DNA of 64,000 bases from Gracilaria domingensis (GCA_022539475.1 VCMS01000302.1:54916-118915), one strand, 5' to 3'; positions 41,976-53,345 are shown, numbered from the stretch's first letter. A program made the numbers and translations. The notes: a model not told the origin generated them from the letters alone.

Positions 41976-43055
41976 TCAAATACAATACGCGTGAAGAACG
42001 CCTTCGGATGGGCTTTCAGAGCCACTGAAAAGATTGAGCTCGTATCCCCACCGTTGTCGCGACGAACGGTGAATTCCTGCCACATACCCGCGAAGTGTTG
42101 ATGGACCAAGCTGTCCTTCGCCAATGCTGCTCTTTTTCGTGGCAATAAACTCAACAAGAATTTTGTTGATTTGTTGCAATTGTGAGTGGGTCCAATTGCA
42201 GTGATGGGGTGGCTGTGGCAATCGTTTGCATTCGTCGTCCTGAAACATGAACCTAGCCATTAGGGTCACGGATTCCTCTCGAAGTCTTTGGCGTAAATTA
42301 GCAGCTGTTCGGCGATCTTTGAGAAGACCAATGTTTTCCGCTGTCATGAGGTTGAATGCTTCCCCAACAAACTCTAAAAGAAAATGCAGCGAAGTGTTCG
42401 TTGCCCGCGCCGTGTTCTCCCGAGTGTGTTTGACTAGCAGACGCTTTGCAGCAGCAGAAAGTGATGGGTCTCTTGGCTCAGAAGTATGCGGCGTTTGTGC
42501 GGGCGCGATAATGGTTTCGGGTTGGGAATGGGTTGGTTCGGATTGTTGAAGGAAGGGTATCACTTGCTTTTCTCGTTCATCAATGGTTCTTGGCGAAGTG
42601 GTTTGCAATGCAGCAGGCTCTACTGTGGCATCACCTTCTGGCAGCCTGAGAGCTGTTAAGTATTGTGCAGATATCGGAGAGGGGGGTGTCAATGGATCTT
42701 GCCTTTGGAGGCATGCATCTTCATCAATTAAGAAGAATAATGATAGTGAATGGGTGTCACCAATTCTAGTAGAGTGTTGATCTTCTTGTAAGCTTTGTTG
42801 GCCATCGTTCTCCGCATCAAAGTTGCTAACGGCGTGGCCGGCAAAAAGGCATTGAGAGTGAAGCTCTGTTTCACTCACGTGATAGCGAGTATCGTGTGAG
42901 CGCGTGTTCATGCTTGTTGAAGTTCGGTGGTCTTTTGCGCATTGAGGAGACAAGAGGAGAGAGATGAATAAAGATGAAGGCTTTACTTGAGTCCATTGTT
43001 GGTTTGCTGGAGCCGCAGAAAGAACGTCACATTGGTCGAGATCATTTCTGTGCAT
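41976..43055 (-). CDS. Crypton tyrosine recombinase, N-terminal part
   Basis: About 345 residues are native. Residues 1-190 are low-complexity (Ser/Thr/Pro/Gln) with an acidic patch. From about 200 a helical domain (KRLLVKHTRENTARATNTSL and on) is followed by the SAM-like core-binding domain of tyrosine recombinases, LGPSTLRGYVAGIHRSSRQRWGYELNLF, matching LSPSTVKKYIAGLQRAF of the copy at 14 kb. The last 10-15 codons belong to the inserted LTR module. The catalytic domain is in the separate downstream piece. Confidence 0.6.
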   Translation of the reverse strand: MHRNDLDQCDVLSAAPANQQWTQVKPSSLFISLLLSPQCAKDHRTSTSMNTRSHDTRYHVSETELHSQCLFAGHAVSNFDAENDGQQSLQEDQHSTRIGDTHSLSLFFLIDEDACLQRQDPLTPPSPISAQYLTALRLPEGDATVEPAALQTTSPRTIDEREKQVIPFLQQSEPTHSQPETIIAPAQTPHTSEPRDPSLSAAAKRLLVKHTRENTARATNTSLHFLLEFVGEAFNLMTAENIGLLKDRRTAANLRQRLREESVTLMARFMFQDDECKRLPQPPHHCNWTHSQLQQINKILVEFIATKKSSIGEGQLGPSTLRGYVAGIHRSSRQRWGYELNLFSGSESPSEGVLHAYCI

Positions 43056-43133
43056 CTCACTTATCCATAAAGAGACAGCTGCGTTGCTGTATGAGAAGCC
43101 AATTCAACGACAGTTGCGCACTGTATGACAAGC

Positions 43134-43260
43134 AAGTTATCGACCGGGGGCTCGCTCGCAAAGAACTCTATTCTCGGCTGTCATATCGTGTACTCGCTTC
43201 GCTCAAAAACGATATAACGCCTCGGTTCGCCTTTTGCGAGCTTGCCCCGGTTGATAACTT
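43134..43260. repeat. Fold-back element, about 29-bp arms
   Basis: AAGTTATCGACCGGGGGCTC (43134-43153) and its continuation are mirrored by 43231-43260 (GAGCTTGCCCCGGTTGATAACTT) with a few mismatches; a smaller stem, TATCGT/ACGATA, sits inside. It abuts the left end of the inverted-repeat element at 43265. Confidence 0.65.
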
Positions 43261-43380
43261 ATACGTAGCGCGAAGTTCACGCTCCATGCAAAGTGAGCTC
43301 ACGCACGATCGCGAGCGTTCACGCAGAGCATTAACAGAGCGGTTTGCTCTGCCGAAAGTATAAACGTCCCTCGAAAGGTC

Positions 43381-43388
43381 AAAAAGTT
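43381..43388. repeat. LINE target-site duplication, left copy
   Basis: AAAAAGTT; the identical right copy follows the A tail at 48052-48059. Joining the flanks at this site leaves the interrupted minus-strand frame open, which supports the boundary. Confidence 0.7.
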
Positions 43389-43423
43389 CTTTTTACTATA
43401 TACCGACCTCCCGGGGAGCTGCA

Positions 43424-44350
43424 GTGAATGCGACACATTCGCAACCTGCTCCCGACCATGTCCAGACTGACAGATCTCATGAGCATGTACGAGCTCACAT
43501 GGAAAAAGGTAGTACACGTCACGGAACACGCTCTGTTGCCACAAAGAGCAACGATGATGGTGTTAGAACATGGGCCCCAGTTGCAAGAGAGGGCCAACCC
43601 AAGTCAGTAAATGAGCTCCCCGCACAATTCCGAGCTCGAATAGAAAAAATTGCTCATAGCCTCAAGTCCGGTAGTTATGCTCCTCTTCCGAAACGAATCT
43701 CTCAGGCACAGAAAATGGAAGCGCAGTACTTTCGTGGCATGTCGCACGGTCCCTACGGACCACTCATGACAAATCTGCGAAGTTGTCTCCCTAGTCGTTG
43801 CGTCATCGGACTCTCGTTCATTGGAAGACCGATTCTTGAGATTGTCACTGCGTCCGATGTCTCTCACAAGTTAGTTGCAGGAATGCGTGCAGCTGGATAC
43901 ACGCATATGTCAAACTTCTCATCCACCTCGAATGCAATATCATCTAGAAAGATCCTGAGTAAGGCTGAGAGAAAGAAGAAATATCTGGAACAGGCTCTCT
44001 ACCGCTTCTACACTGCCGCCAATCGCACCACCTCGTGTTCGGCCAAGCATTGGTACGAGGCCCAAGTGAAGATGGCAGAGCAAATGTTCTGCCAAAATAA
44101 CGCGGTTAATTCTGCGAAGGACCAGAAGAGAAGACAAGCGAATTTCGAAAACGTTGAAATTTCAACAGTAGAGGCGTCTTCGAATATGTCGAAACCGCAC
44201 GTGACTAGAGCAGTGAACCATCTGGGTAACATGCGACCGCATCTTCGCTTTACCGAAAACTCCGAGCTTACGGAGAAGAAAATCGACGGACGTGCTGACT
44301 TGAGAACTCATGTTCGCTTCGCAGAGGATTCGACTACATCTGCAGTGTAA
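43424..44350 (+). CDS. LINE ORF1 protein, intact frame
   Basis: 308 residues. The middle (about 95-170) has KMEAQYFRGMSHGPYGPLMT, then CVIGLSFIGRPILEIVTAS, then LVAGMRAAGYTHMSNF. This is a helix-strand pattern seen in the ORF1 proteins of several fungal and algal LINEs, where it serves as an RNA-binding or interaction domain. Followed by a basic region (KAERKKKYLEQALYRFY) and, at the end, two copies of a phrase, MRPHLRFTENSE and LRTHVRFAEDST, a short internal repeat. ORF1 is unbroken while ORF2 has decayed. Confidence 0.6.
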   Translation: MNATHSQPAPDHVQTDRSHEHVRAHMEKGSTRHGTRSVATKSNDDGVRTWAPVAREGQPKSVNELPAQFRARIEKIAHSLKSGSYAPLPKRISQAQKMEAQYFRGMSHGPYGPLMTNLRSCLPSRCVIGLSFIGRPILEIVTASDVSHKLVAGMRAAGYTHMSNFSSTSNAISSRKILSKAERKKKYLEQALYRFYTAANRTTSCSAKHWYEAQVKMAEQMFCQNNAVNSAKDQKRRQANFENVEISTVEASSNMSKPHVTRAVNHLGNMRPHLRFTENSELTEKKIDGRADLRTHVRFAEDSTTSAV

Positions 44351-44954
44351 AGAAGGGTTTCAACTGCTACGGTCACCCTGCAAAGCCGTGAGAGGGACAT
44401 AGTGCACTGCGCACTCAAGTACCTTTCAGTGCAGAAATTACTGAATCAGTACCATCGGTCCAGCCGATGAGCATTTCAAGCGGTTGTGAAACTCGGGATG
44501 ATCGGCAAATCATCTCAAACGATCATGGAACTTCTCAGAACATGGAAGCCTAACAACAGTCGCAGTCATCGGACTTGTCCACCTACTCTTGACAGAGCGC
44601 TATTTCGGTGTCTGCAGCAAACAACGAACCACACGCGACTCCGAATCGCTCGGCAAATACCCCAGAAGGGACTCCCGCGTCAGATAGAATCACTGCGAGT
44701 ACTGGTGCAGTGACTGCCGATCCTAGAGATATCACCATCAATTGTGCCGAACACAGCTCCAGAGAAAGTATTACGACTCCTGAAGGAAGCTTATTTTCTA
44801 ACTAGGATCATGATGGTGCGCCAACTTACGATCACGAAATGCGTCGCCCGCCGAGATTGGTACACACCGTGGACACGGCTAGCATCAATCTTCCGTTGAC
44901 GACGAAGCAAACGTCCCCAATTCAACACAATAGTCACCTGACGGGTGAGCAGCT

Positions 44955-47900
44955 GTGATGCGGGTTGCGACTTTTAACTTAAGAGGTCTTGCAAGTAGCC
45001 AGGCCGAAGTACCCCGCGCATGGGAATTCCTAGGATTGGACTTCCTCTGCGTTGTGGGAACATGGCAACGTCCCTTAGGTGAGGTGTCGTTGGCACTGCC
45101 GCACGTGAGTGTGGCACTGGAAGCGGATCATAGGACTCGCGCACCGAGAGGTGGAATCACGATTTCCCATCGCGAACGCTTTGCGACGAAGGTTCTGGCA
45201 AAGTATGCAACTGCCTGTTATCAAATACTGGCGTTAGGTATACGTCCTGACCTCAATGTTTTGGGCGTATACCTCAGCCCAAGAGCATCAGATGTAAAAG
45301 TGAAAGACTTTCTGGATTGATTGAAGTCGCTCATTTGTGGTCCCACGTTGCTTCTTGGAGATTGGAATGCTCGCCATCATGATTGGAACAGAAGAACGGA
45401 CAAACTTGGGCGTCGCATCCGAGCTTGGATTCGCAAATAGGACCTTCAACTGAGGGCCCCATCCGAACTAACGCCCACATTTCAAACCCCAAATGAGTCA
45501 AGTGTAGTGGATTCCTTCATTTCAAAACAGGTTTCAATTCGTAATGTGGCCACCACGAATGGTTCTTGGGATGCAGTCTTCGATCACAACATGGTTGTTG
45601 CAGACATTGAGTGGCACATCACTCAGTTTGCACCTCGAAAACCGAAGATTTCGATGGCACAACTCAAATGTAGTGAACGAATCGAAGAAGCTCAGCTGCA
45701 CTACGCGTCAACTCTACCCGGTGTCGCTGCTTCTTTTGACAACATACGCACTGAAAGCGACCTAGAAGACGCCTATCTGCAACTTGTGGACACACTCAGA
45801 ACCCCTTGGATAACTTCATCACCTATGCGTCCTGATCGATATCGGTTCTTCTGGGACTCCAATTTGGACCATTTGAGCGGCATGTGATCAAGATATTACA
45901 GACGATGGAACCGGAGTGGCCAAATTCAGATGTGGAATGTGTACAAAGTGCTCGACCGATTCATAAAATGGCGCTGCCGAACGAAGAAGAGGTAGTTGCT
46001 GGAAGAGTTTCTAGACACCACCGAGGATGAACCAGCATCTGAAATCGTGAATCGAATCAGCTCGGTGATGAAGTTACGATCGCAGCGTAGTGCACGTGCG
46101 TTGGAACGTGGAAATACTTTAGACCCACACAACTACGCCGCTTTCGTTGCTGAGTATCAGCCCCCTCAATGCGGTGTTAAAGCGGCCAAATTTGATATTC
46201 CGGACTCATTCGAGAGTAGATTGACAACGTTCATCAAGAATGCGAAGATGAACAGATCGATTGGAAGAGATAACGTCGCGTATGACATGTTGCAGGCGAG
46301 CCCCTGCTCGTGCGCGACGGCACTTATGAAGCTGTAACGTGCATGTGGAAGACTTGCTTACGTACCTGCACCGTTACGACAAACGCGTTTCTCTCCTATA
46401 TACAAGAAAGGTGAAATCTCGTTACCATCCAAGTACGGTCCAATATCCATCCTGTCGTAACTGCGCAAGGTGATCTCAGCTACAATCAACTCGATTGTGC
46501 TCAACCATGTCGAGTTTCATGAATTTCAATATGGGTTCTCCAAGTATAATGGAACGGAACAATCGATTGTGCAGGTGCACAACATCAGCACAAACTTCCA
46601 TTCTCGTGTGGCTGTTTTGGATTTGGCGAAGGCGTACAACAAAGTTGACAGAAAACTGTTGTCACAAGTATGCGCATCTAGGCTCCAACCAGAACTTGCG
46701 GCGATGACAACTCTATTGCTGCAGCAAGTCGACGCTCATATTACTGGAAATTGGAACAAAGCTGATGTTAGAATGACTCTTGGGGTGCCAAATGGTGACC
46801 CGTTCAGCTGTACTTTGTTCAACATGTACATAGAATCGCTACTCTACCGACTGCAAGAGGTACCATATCATGTGTCAGATCGTGTTGCAATCGCGTTTGC
46901 AGACGATGTGATACTTATGGCAAAGACCGATGAAAGTCTACAACAACTTTTGGACATCTGCAGTAGTTGGGGGAATGAGATGCACATGGCGTGGAATACT
47001 GCAAGTGGTAAGTCCATGGTGCTCAAACTACCTGGAAACACAAATCACTCCGCTCCATTCACTCTGGCGGGTGATATACTGAGTGTTGTGAGTAGTGAGA
47101 TGTATCTTAGAGTGTCTTTAAACACCAGCGGAGTTACACCAGACAAGCATATAGAACGCGTAGTATCTGCGCAACGTCGACTTGGAAACCTCGCCAGAGC
47201 AGGGTTACACCGAAATGGATTCGATACCCGAAGCTTTGTAAGGCTGAGCCGCGTATTCTTTAGGTCGATTTACGAATATGCGCTCCATCTTGTACCGCTT
47301 ACGCCACATTTGGAAGTTGCCATTGTGAAGCTAGAAGCAACTTTCTTCAAACTGATCTTTGGAAAAATGGCGTCTCGACTCGAAACATATCGAGTTCTGA
47401 TGATGCGAGCACTGTGTCGCTTGGAGTCAGCCGAACTGCAACGGGTAGTGCTTGCAAGAAAACGCCTTCGGCACTACCAATTGTGTCGGAAAGAAGCATT
47501 GGAAACCAAAATGAGAGACGGCGGTTGGCAGAAGAAGGTGAACCGAGCATATCGACAACTCTCCCTCTACACCTCACATCCGTCAATGACCTCTATGCGG
47601 GCGGATATTGAGAATCTGATTAGAACTAAAATCGAACCATTTCGAGTTCGGGAATAGAAAAATACGTGTGCGAGACGTGCGCGCAAGATCCCATGTGGTA
47701 CAACTGCAAGATATCCTCCGATCTGGCAGTTGAAAAAGCCGTCGCAACAAATGATTGGCATAAATGGTACTTTAATGAGTACCCTCCGAACCCTGCAGAA
47801 GCAAGTTCAGGGCTTGGAAACGAGTACTGGAGGTACGAGCGCCTGAAGGTACTGCTTGGAATGGATGAATGGTCAGTTGCAGAGATGCAAGAGGCCACGA

Positions 47901-47959
47901 AAATTCTGAACATGTTAGAAGAAGTATTGGTGTGGCTCATCAGTACTACCGCTGAGTAA
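44955..47959 (+). pseudogene. LINE ORF2: APE endonuclease and reverse transcriptase, broken
   Basis: 44955-45320 gives the endonuclease start (MMRVATFNLRGLASSQAEVP). Beyond a TGA at about 45318 it continues with LLGDWNARHHDWN (about 45345-45400) and the DSFISKQ...DHNMVVADIEW end of the domain (45507-45620). Further frames 45507-45887 and 45996-46337 carry the linker, and 46470-47657 the RT: FQYGFSKYNGTEQS, AVLDLAKAYNKVDR, LGVPNGDPFSCTLFN, and IAFADDVILMAKTD with the catalytic ADD (46899-46907). 47666-47959 encodes the C-terminus starting with CETC. There are at least four breaks by stop or frameshift. Confidence 0.85.
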
Positions 47960-48051
47960 GCATCTCTTAGTAATATACCTAAGTCATTTTTACTCTACTG
48001 CTCTTAATGGGACATTGAGAATACTATAAATAAATTGCTTTTGATTCAAAA

Positions 48052-48059
48052 AAAAAGTT
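48052..48059. repeat. LINE target-site duplication, right copy
   Basis: AAAAAGTT following the tail; partner at 43381-43388. Confidence 0.7.
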
Positions 48060-49302
48060 AAAACCAAACCAAATCTCTTTGTAACGTTCCCCAGTAATTC
48101 CAGTTTGAGAGTAGAACTCCCGATCTTTTAAGGAGGTCATGATGGCTACACTTGTCCTATACGAGGCAGCTAAGACGTGGGTTATTGTGACGCCTTTGAG
48201 TTCTGTCGCAGTTGTTGGTCGTGCCTTCCGTTTCGACAGAACTATGTTGACATAAGCCTTTAGTTTTTCTAGCAAAAAGGAAGAAGAACATCAAGTATAG
48301 CCATCTTTGTCAGAGTAGACTCATCGAATCTCCCATAATGAGCGCATTTGATTCGAATTTCACTTAACACCGCGTGCAGAATTCGGTTGCACTCTGTAAG
48401 AAAACGATCAGCAAGAAACCTGTCTGCATTATCAACTTCAATATTCACCTCTTGAAACGCTCCAGAGTATTTCTAACCTTTCAATTCTCTGATGCGCTGC
48501 GACGAATTGCGGTTTCCTTCTTCTTGTAACTCTGCGTCGTCATTCGTAGACCCTACAGTATCGAGTTCTATATCATCCTCAAGAAACTTAGTAGTCTCCA
48601 CAAACAGACACGAGCAAAAATCCTCCGTCGCTGTTTGGTTCGCTTCTGCAGCATTCGGTATAGGACTAATCACGAGCGAAGATTGGCAGTCATTTGCAGT
48701 AGCGTATAACATTTCCACTTCTTCTTGAGTAAATTGATCTCGACTGAGGGAGAAAGATCCATCACTTTCTTACGCATTACTCAAGAGTTCTTCATAGTTT
48801 TGTATCGAAAATGAGTGGTCTGAATCTGAGGCTTCGGCGATAACAGCCTCATTATTTCTCTGTATATCGTCTGAACGCAAGGCCTGCAATGTGTTTTGTG
48901 ATTCTGCTGGCATCGAGGGAGCGGCAGGTAGGTCCAATCCTTCATTGGTTTGGGTGACCTCTAACGCCGTAGATTCTGCATTTGAAATGCCGAGAGGAAC
49001 TCACTGTGCTTATCATTATTCTTAGTCACCATGAGCGACGTTTCAAAGTCATTCTCAGGCTTGTCCTGGTTTCCTTCAGACAAGCGAAGCCGTTTGCTAA
49101 CGGTGAAGATGTGAACAAGAACACCTGAGGTGCTGAAGGGGTCTGTGGCGAGTTCGGCATGCGGGAGAACCTTTGACAAAACGTTTAGAAAGTCGCGATA
49201 CAAAGAAACTTTCAAGCGATTTGAGCGCATACGAAGTGCTCTTCGTGAAGGCTCGTGATCGTGAGTGAGCTCAATTTGCATGGAGCGTGAACTTCACGCT
49301 AC

Positions 49303-49934
49303 TGCAGAGTGAGCATCACGCACGGCAGGGTGATTCTCGCAATTTCTCCAATTCTCACCCTGAACCAGAGTGCTCAAAACTGCTTACGCAGGGGGCACGG
49401 GACTAGAAGTGTCTTTGGAGTTCTGGTTCATCGCCACACACTGTTTTGTAGATAGATATCGGACAGTCCGCCAGAATTGACAGATCTCAAAATTTCGACT
49501 TTCGCTACAGGTGGGGCAAAAGGTGCCAGGAGTGGCATTTTCTGAAGCTGAAAGATTCAAATTTTGCACTGTTTGTAATTCTGCGTTTGTCCCTTGCTTC
49601 TCTGCCAAATAGAACAGACAATATCTCCCAGTCTGTCCAGCAAACAAACTTCGTTCTCCTCTCCCAGACTTCCCAAAACGTGTACAGGGCACTTTTAAAA
49701 GGGCAGAGTTTCAAAATGGAGCAGCATTAGGGGTTTTAGGCAAGCTGCACCCATTGACTGCAATTAATGTAGACTACATTAGTTTTGCCAGCATTTGTGG
49801 AGGGAAGGAAACCTGAAATAACGTAGTCGGCAAATGAAAAGATCTCCACATTATTAAGGTACAGGCAGAAATATTGTGAACCACACGGAGCAGGTTGCAC
49901 CAAAATATTGTAAGTGTAAGAAAACGGAGGGATG
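49303..49934. other. No supported gene
   Basis: A 102-codon minus frame (49384-49692) with FCPTCSESRNFEICQFW has no recognised family. Confidence 0.3.
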
Positions 49935-50906
49935 AGGGGTTGGTGCAACATGTTTATCTTTGACCTACAGTTCAGAATTGCAGTATCACTGCCGATGACT
50001 AGACCAGAGCTTAGCCCATTCTCTAGATGGAGGTCTACTTGTACTACTTGTACGGTTGTGATGTAATCACAGGTAGTGGTCGTGATAGTTAAATGGGTGT
50101 CACTATATTACAGTCACCCTCTTTTCAAAATCGATGACCGCATCGATTCAAAATTCAGCGACTCTTCCTTTCTTCATGTATCCCTCTTTTCATAGCTCTT
50201 AATATAATATACACCAGTACAGACCTTCTGTACTAGTATTCTAACTTTTCAAACAACAAAGAATGAGGATATCTTTCACCTCACATAATGCAAATTGTTC
50301 TTTCTCATTCAGTTCTGGAACTTCACAAGTTTATAATATAACCTTTGCAATCCTGGACCAACTTCGTTGTAGAAAGTTTTCTACCATATCTCATCTGACT
50401 CCTACTGGTTTCTTGCGCTCTTGGCCTACTGTATGTCGAAACAGCTTTGCCGAACTCGATAGACTGCTCTCCTTACACACAAAGGACCCAAATCAAAGGT
50501 GTCGTAGAGCGTGTTTCATCAAGACGTCACCAACCACTACCGGGTTCTTACGTCTCTGGCCCACTGTGAACCTTAACAGCTTTGCCCGATTTGAAATACT
50601 CTGCTCTGTAAACATGACTTTTGCGACAGTAAAGTTTTGTTACTGGGGGATTTTGACTGCAGGAATCGACCGTAGATGTTACCGATTGTAAGAGAATGAG
50701 AAGGAGAGGGGTTCGTACCACATTTTACCTTTGGCCGACAGTTCAGACCTCCAGTATCACTGCCGATGACTATATTAGAGTGTAGTCCATCCTCTGGAGG
50801 GAGGTCTACTTGTACTACTTGTACGGTTGTGATGTAATCACAGGTAGTGGTCGTAATGTACTCACAGGTAGTAGTGGTGATAGCGAAATAGGTGTCACTA
50901 TATTAC
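49935..50906. mobile_element. Small element with direct terminal repeats (TRIM-like)
   Basis: 49935-50111 and 50706-50906 are direct repeats sharing GAGGGGTT, CAGTATCACTGCCGATGACT, AGGTCTACTTGTACTACTTG and GGTGTCACTATATTAC. The right copy has an extra internal duplication of about 25 bp. The 594-bp interior codes for nothing recognisable and contains a 137-bp-period duplication (from about 50400 and 50537). The layout suits a terminal-repeat element in miniature; no primer-binding site was recognised. Confidence 0.5.
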
Positions 50907-51739
50907 TGTAAGATTTTGAACTTTATTTAGAAGAGATTTACTGCTCGTTCTTGACGAGTCCATGAACTGACTCGCCGTCGCAATGATTTATATACTTTGC
51001 GAAAATGTTTTACAGAATTGGAAACAGCTGCAGAATCTTCCACCGACCGTTGAGATTCAGTGCCATTCCTGTCCAAACAAAGCCTTTCTGGCAAACGAAA
51101 TGTAATGTTCATCTCTCTGTTCGTTCACGCGTTGCAAATCGAAGCGTGCTTTATTGAAAAAGAATGCTTCCCAGCATTCACAATCTTCCCCAAAAAGAAG
51201 CAGCAACACTTTAAGATCATTTCCAACTTCTGAACCTCCGATCAATTGCTACCCGGTTGTTCTATTTTCTAGATAAATAATTTTTCCGCCAGTTGGATAA
51301 AGTGAGTAGCACTCTGGGAAAAGAAGCGAAATTTGGTACTGATCGCCTTCGCTGCATTTTCAAGTTCGGGAGTGACATTATGTCCGCTGCGGTTGTCAGC
51401 GTATATAACACGCTCCTATTCGTGAGGCAACGGTTTATTACTTTCCTATCTTTTCGTCATTCCGGCATCACGGTCGTATCCATCAACATTTTGGGGCTAA
51501 GCGGTATGAGACATTCGAAACATCGTCGGGTACGTTCTAAATATGTTAACTTCGTACCTGGCTGATGAAGTCCATAAACATGGGTTCAATTTGTGTGTGG
51601 CGTCCTTCATTTATGCGCACCACCATCGTCATTCCCTTCCCTCTCAAAACAACGTCTGTAATATAGTATTACTTTTCAAAGCTTAGAAACACCCGCTTAT
51701 TCTAAATTCATATGTTTGAATCAGATTCAGACATATAAG
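50907..51739. other. No gene seen; may include LTR sequence of the next element
   Basis: Short frames only. Confidence 0.3.
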
Positions 51740-53345
51740 CGGCTGTACTCATGTCTATAAAAGACATGAGGTTTCTGCTCAGACGATGGAAGCCGTAATC
51801 TTCCACGTCGAAAATGTGTAAACGAGAAGTTTCATTGTAATCGTCATTCCTCTCTTACATTCGGTAGCATCTAACGATCTCAGAACCGCATCTAGACAGT
51901 ATGACCCCAATTACGCATAGACGTCGTAACAATGACAATGTTGGAATTTTGAAACCAGTAAACGTTCCACAGCTCCAAGAGCAGTTGGCTTCGTTGCCAA
52001 CGACAGTCCAGCAGCAAGCTGATCTTATTATGAGTCTCCAAACGCAATTGCAAACGTAGAAAGAAGCACTGGAACCGACTCCAACGTAATGGGAAGCGCC
52101 TTCAAATCTCCACCTGTGCCAATTTCTGAAGGAAACATTACAGACCGCAAGTCGGAACGTGAAGAGGTTCTTCTACTCCATCAAGAAATATGAAACACTT
52201 AGTCACTACTCAGAGACTAAAATGTTAGCGTTGGCAGAGTGTCACCTACAGGATAGAGCAGCATCCTGGATACTCGGACTTCAACGCGAGAACCAGAAGC
52301 CAGAGACCCTTGAAGAACTAAGACAAGAAATGATTCGTGAATTTGTCCCTACGAATGAGAAAGCAGCAGCTTATGTGAAGCTTATGGATATCATCTTGAA
52401 GGATTCAAAAGACTTTAACGAGCAAATAGAAACTTTAGAAGATTTGGTTTCGTTGTGGGGTGCACCAACGAACGAAGCCTACATTTATTTCGTCGGGAGC
52501 TTACCCAAATCCTACAACGGAAAATTCGCCGAACGTTTTCCGGATTCTCAACCCTTAGACCACACTGGATGTCCAAGTATTCATGCAGCATCTGACTACG
52601 CTAGAATGCTAGAACTATCCATGAAGCTCAGTGGGGAGTCTAGTAAAAGTACGAGCGACGACAGCAAAGGGTATGAGAATAAGAAGAACAAGGGAGAAAT
52701 TAGAAACCCAGATCAAGACAAAGACTCCAAGGCTTGGAAAGACGATAGCACTATCTGCTGGGGTCCGTCCAAGAAAGTTGTAAACACGCTCTACAGAAAG
52801 TATGACAAATGTTTCACTTATCGATGAAGGGGCTGGAGTGACCCGGACCATCCATGTCGTAAGAACGGAAAAGGTCAAGAAAAGACGATCTCAAAAAACT
52901 AATGGAGCCGCACAGTCGTGCTGTTAGTGAAGATGTCAGTGAGATCCCTCGCCTTCCTGCTATGAATATGGCAGAAGAAGAACATTGGATGTACGATGCA
53001 GTTTTTGGCGGGCATCCAGTTCGCGAGGTTATTGATTCGTTTGCATCCCAAAACTTCATGGCACTGCAAACTGCCAAGAAGTGTAATCTCAATGTAGAAA
53101 ACACACATGGTATCGAGGTTGCGCTTGGTGACAAAACTCAGAAACCAGTAGCAGGCAAGCTCAACGCTGTGTTTAATATCAACGGATATTTGTCAACGGA
53201 GAATGTTTTCTCATTGACATGCAGAGCGGAGAGAAATCCCCAGTTCTTATTTTGAGACGCTCTTGGTTGATGAAGCAGAATCCCGACATCAAGTGGTCAG
53301 ATAATGCACTACTGCTTGTGGAGCAACCCAAGGAGCGGAAAAGCC
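51740..53345 (+). mobile_element. Ty3/gypsy LTR retrotransposon remnant: leader, gag, protease
   Basis: A TATA-like box sits in the loop of the hairpin CATGTCT-ATAAA-AGACATG (51750-51768), about 100 bp before a primer-site-like CGGTAGCATC (51861-51870). Gag runs from about 51901 and contains the typical capsid phrases (MLALAECHLQDRAASWILGL, LEELRQEMIREFVP). A retropepsin region with an IDSFASQNF active-site phrase and the WL..NPDIKW end follows at about 52990-53330. The rest of pol is absent because another element starts at about 53345. Broken, several breaks; older than the chromovirus inserted in it. Confidence 0.75.

Larger units (their letters stand above)
40154..43055 (-). mobile_element. 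Crypton-like element, split by an LTR module
   Basis: Its gene reads from 43055 down to about 41990, then resumes at 40836 and ends at 40154; LTR module A lies between in the opposite direction. The second Crypton copy at 13.7-14.85 kb supplies the order of the parts. No terminal inverted repeats are expected for Cryptons and none are seen. Confidence 0.6.
43389..48051 (+). mobile_element. Non-LTR retrotransposon (LINE)
   Basis: About 4.66 kb with ORF1 (43424-44350), an endonuclease and reverse-transcriptase ORF2 (44955-47959, broken), a short 3' untranslated part and an A tail (48048-48056). It is flanked by AAAAAGTT on both sides. APE-type endonuclease and RT without RNase H are visible. 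Near-full length, inactive ORF2. Confidence 0.85.
43265..49302 (-). mobile_element. Terminal-inverted-repeat element with unknown ORF, interrupted by a LINE
   Basis: About 60 bp at 43265-43325 is inverted at 49240-49302; GAAGTTCACGCTCCATGCAA is identical in both. Without the LINE the element is about 1.37 kb and holds one minus-strand frame: from Met 49281 near its right end, through 48961, 48473-48718 and 48060-48275, then across the LINE to 43388-43299. The junction reads WFGFNF, then LTFRGTFILSAEQTALL, ending near the left repeat. The protein is Glu/Asp/Ser-rich in the middle and helical later (LKAYVNIVLSKRKARPTTAT); no known transposase is recognised. At least two stops lie in the middle part. 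Confidence 0.6.
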
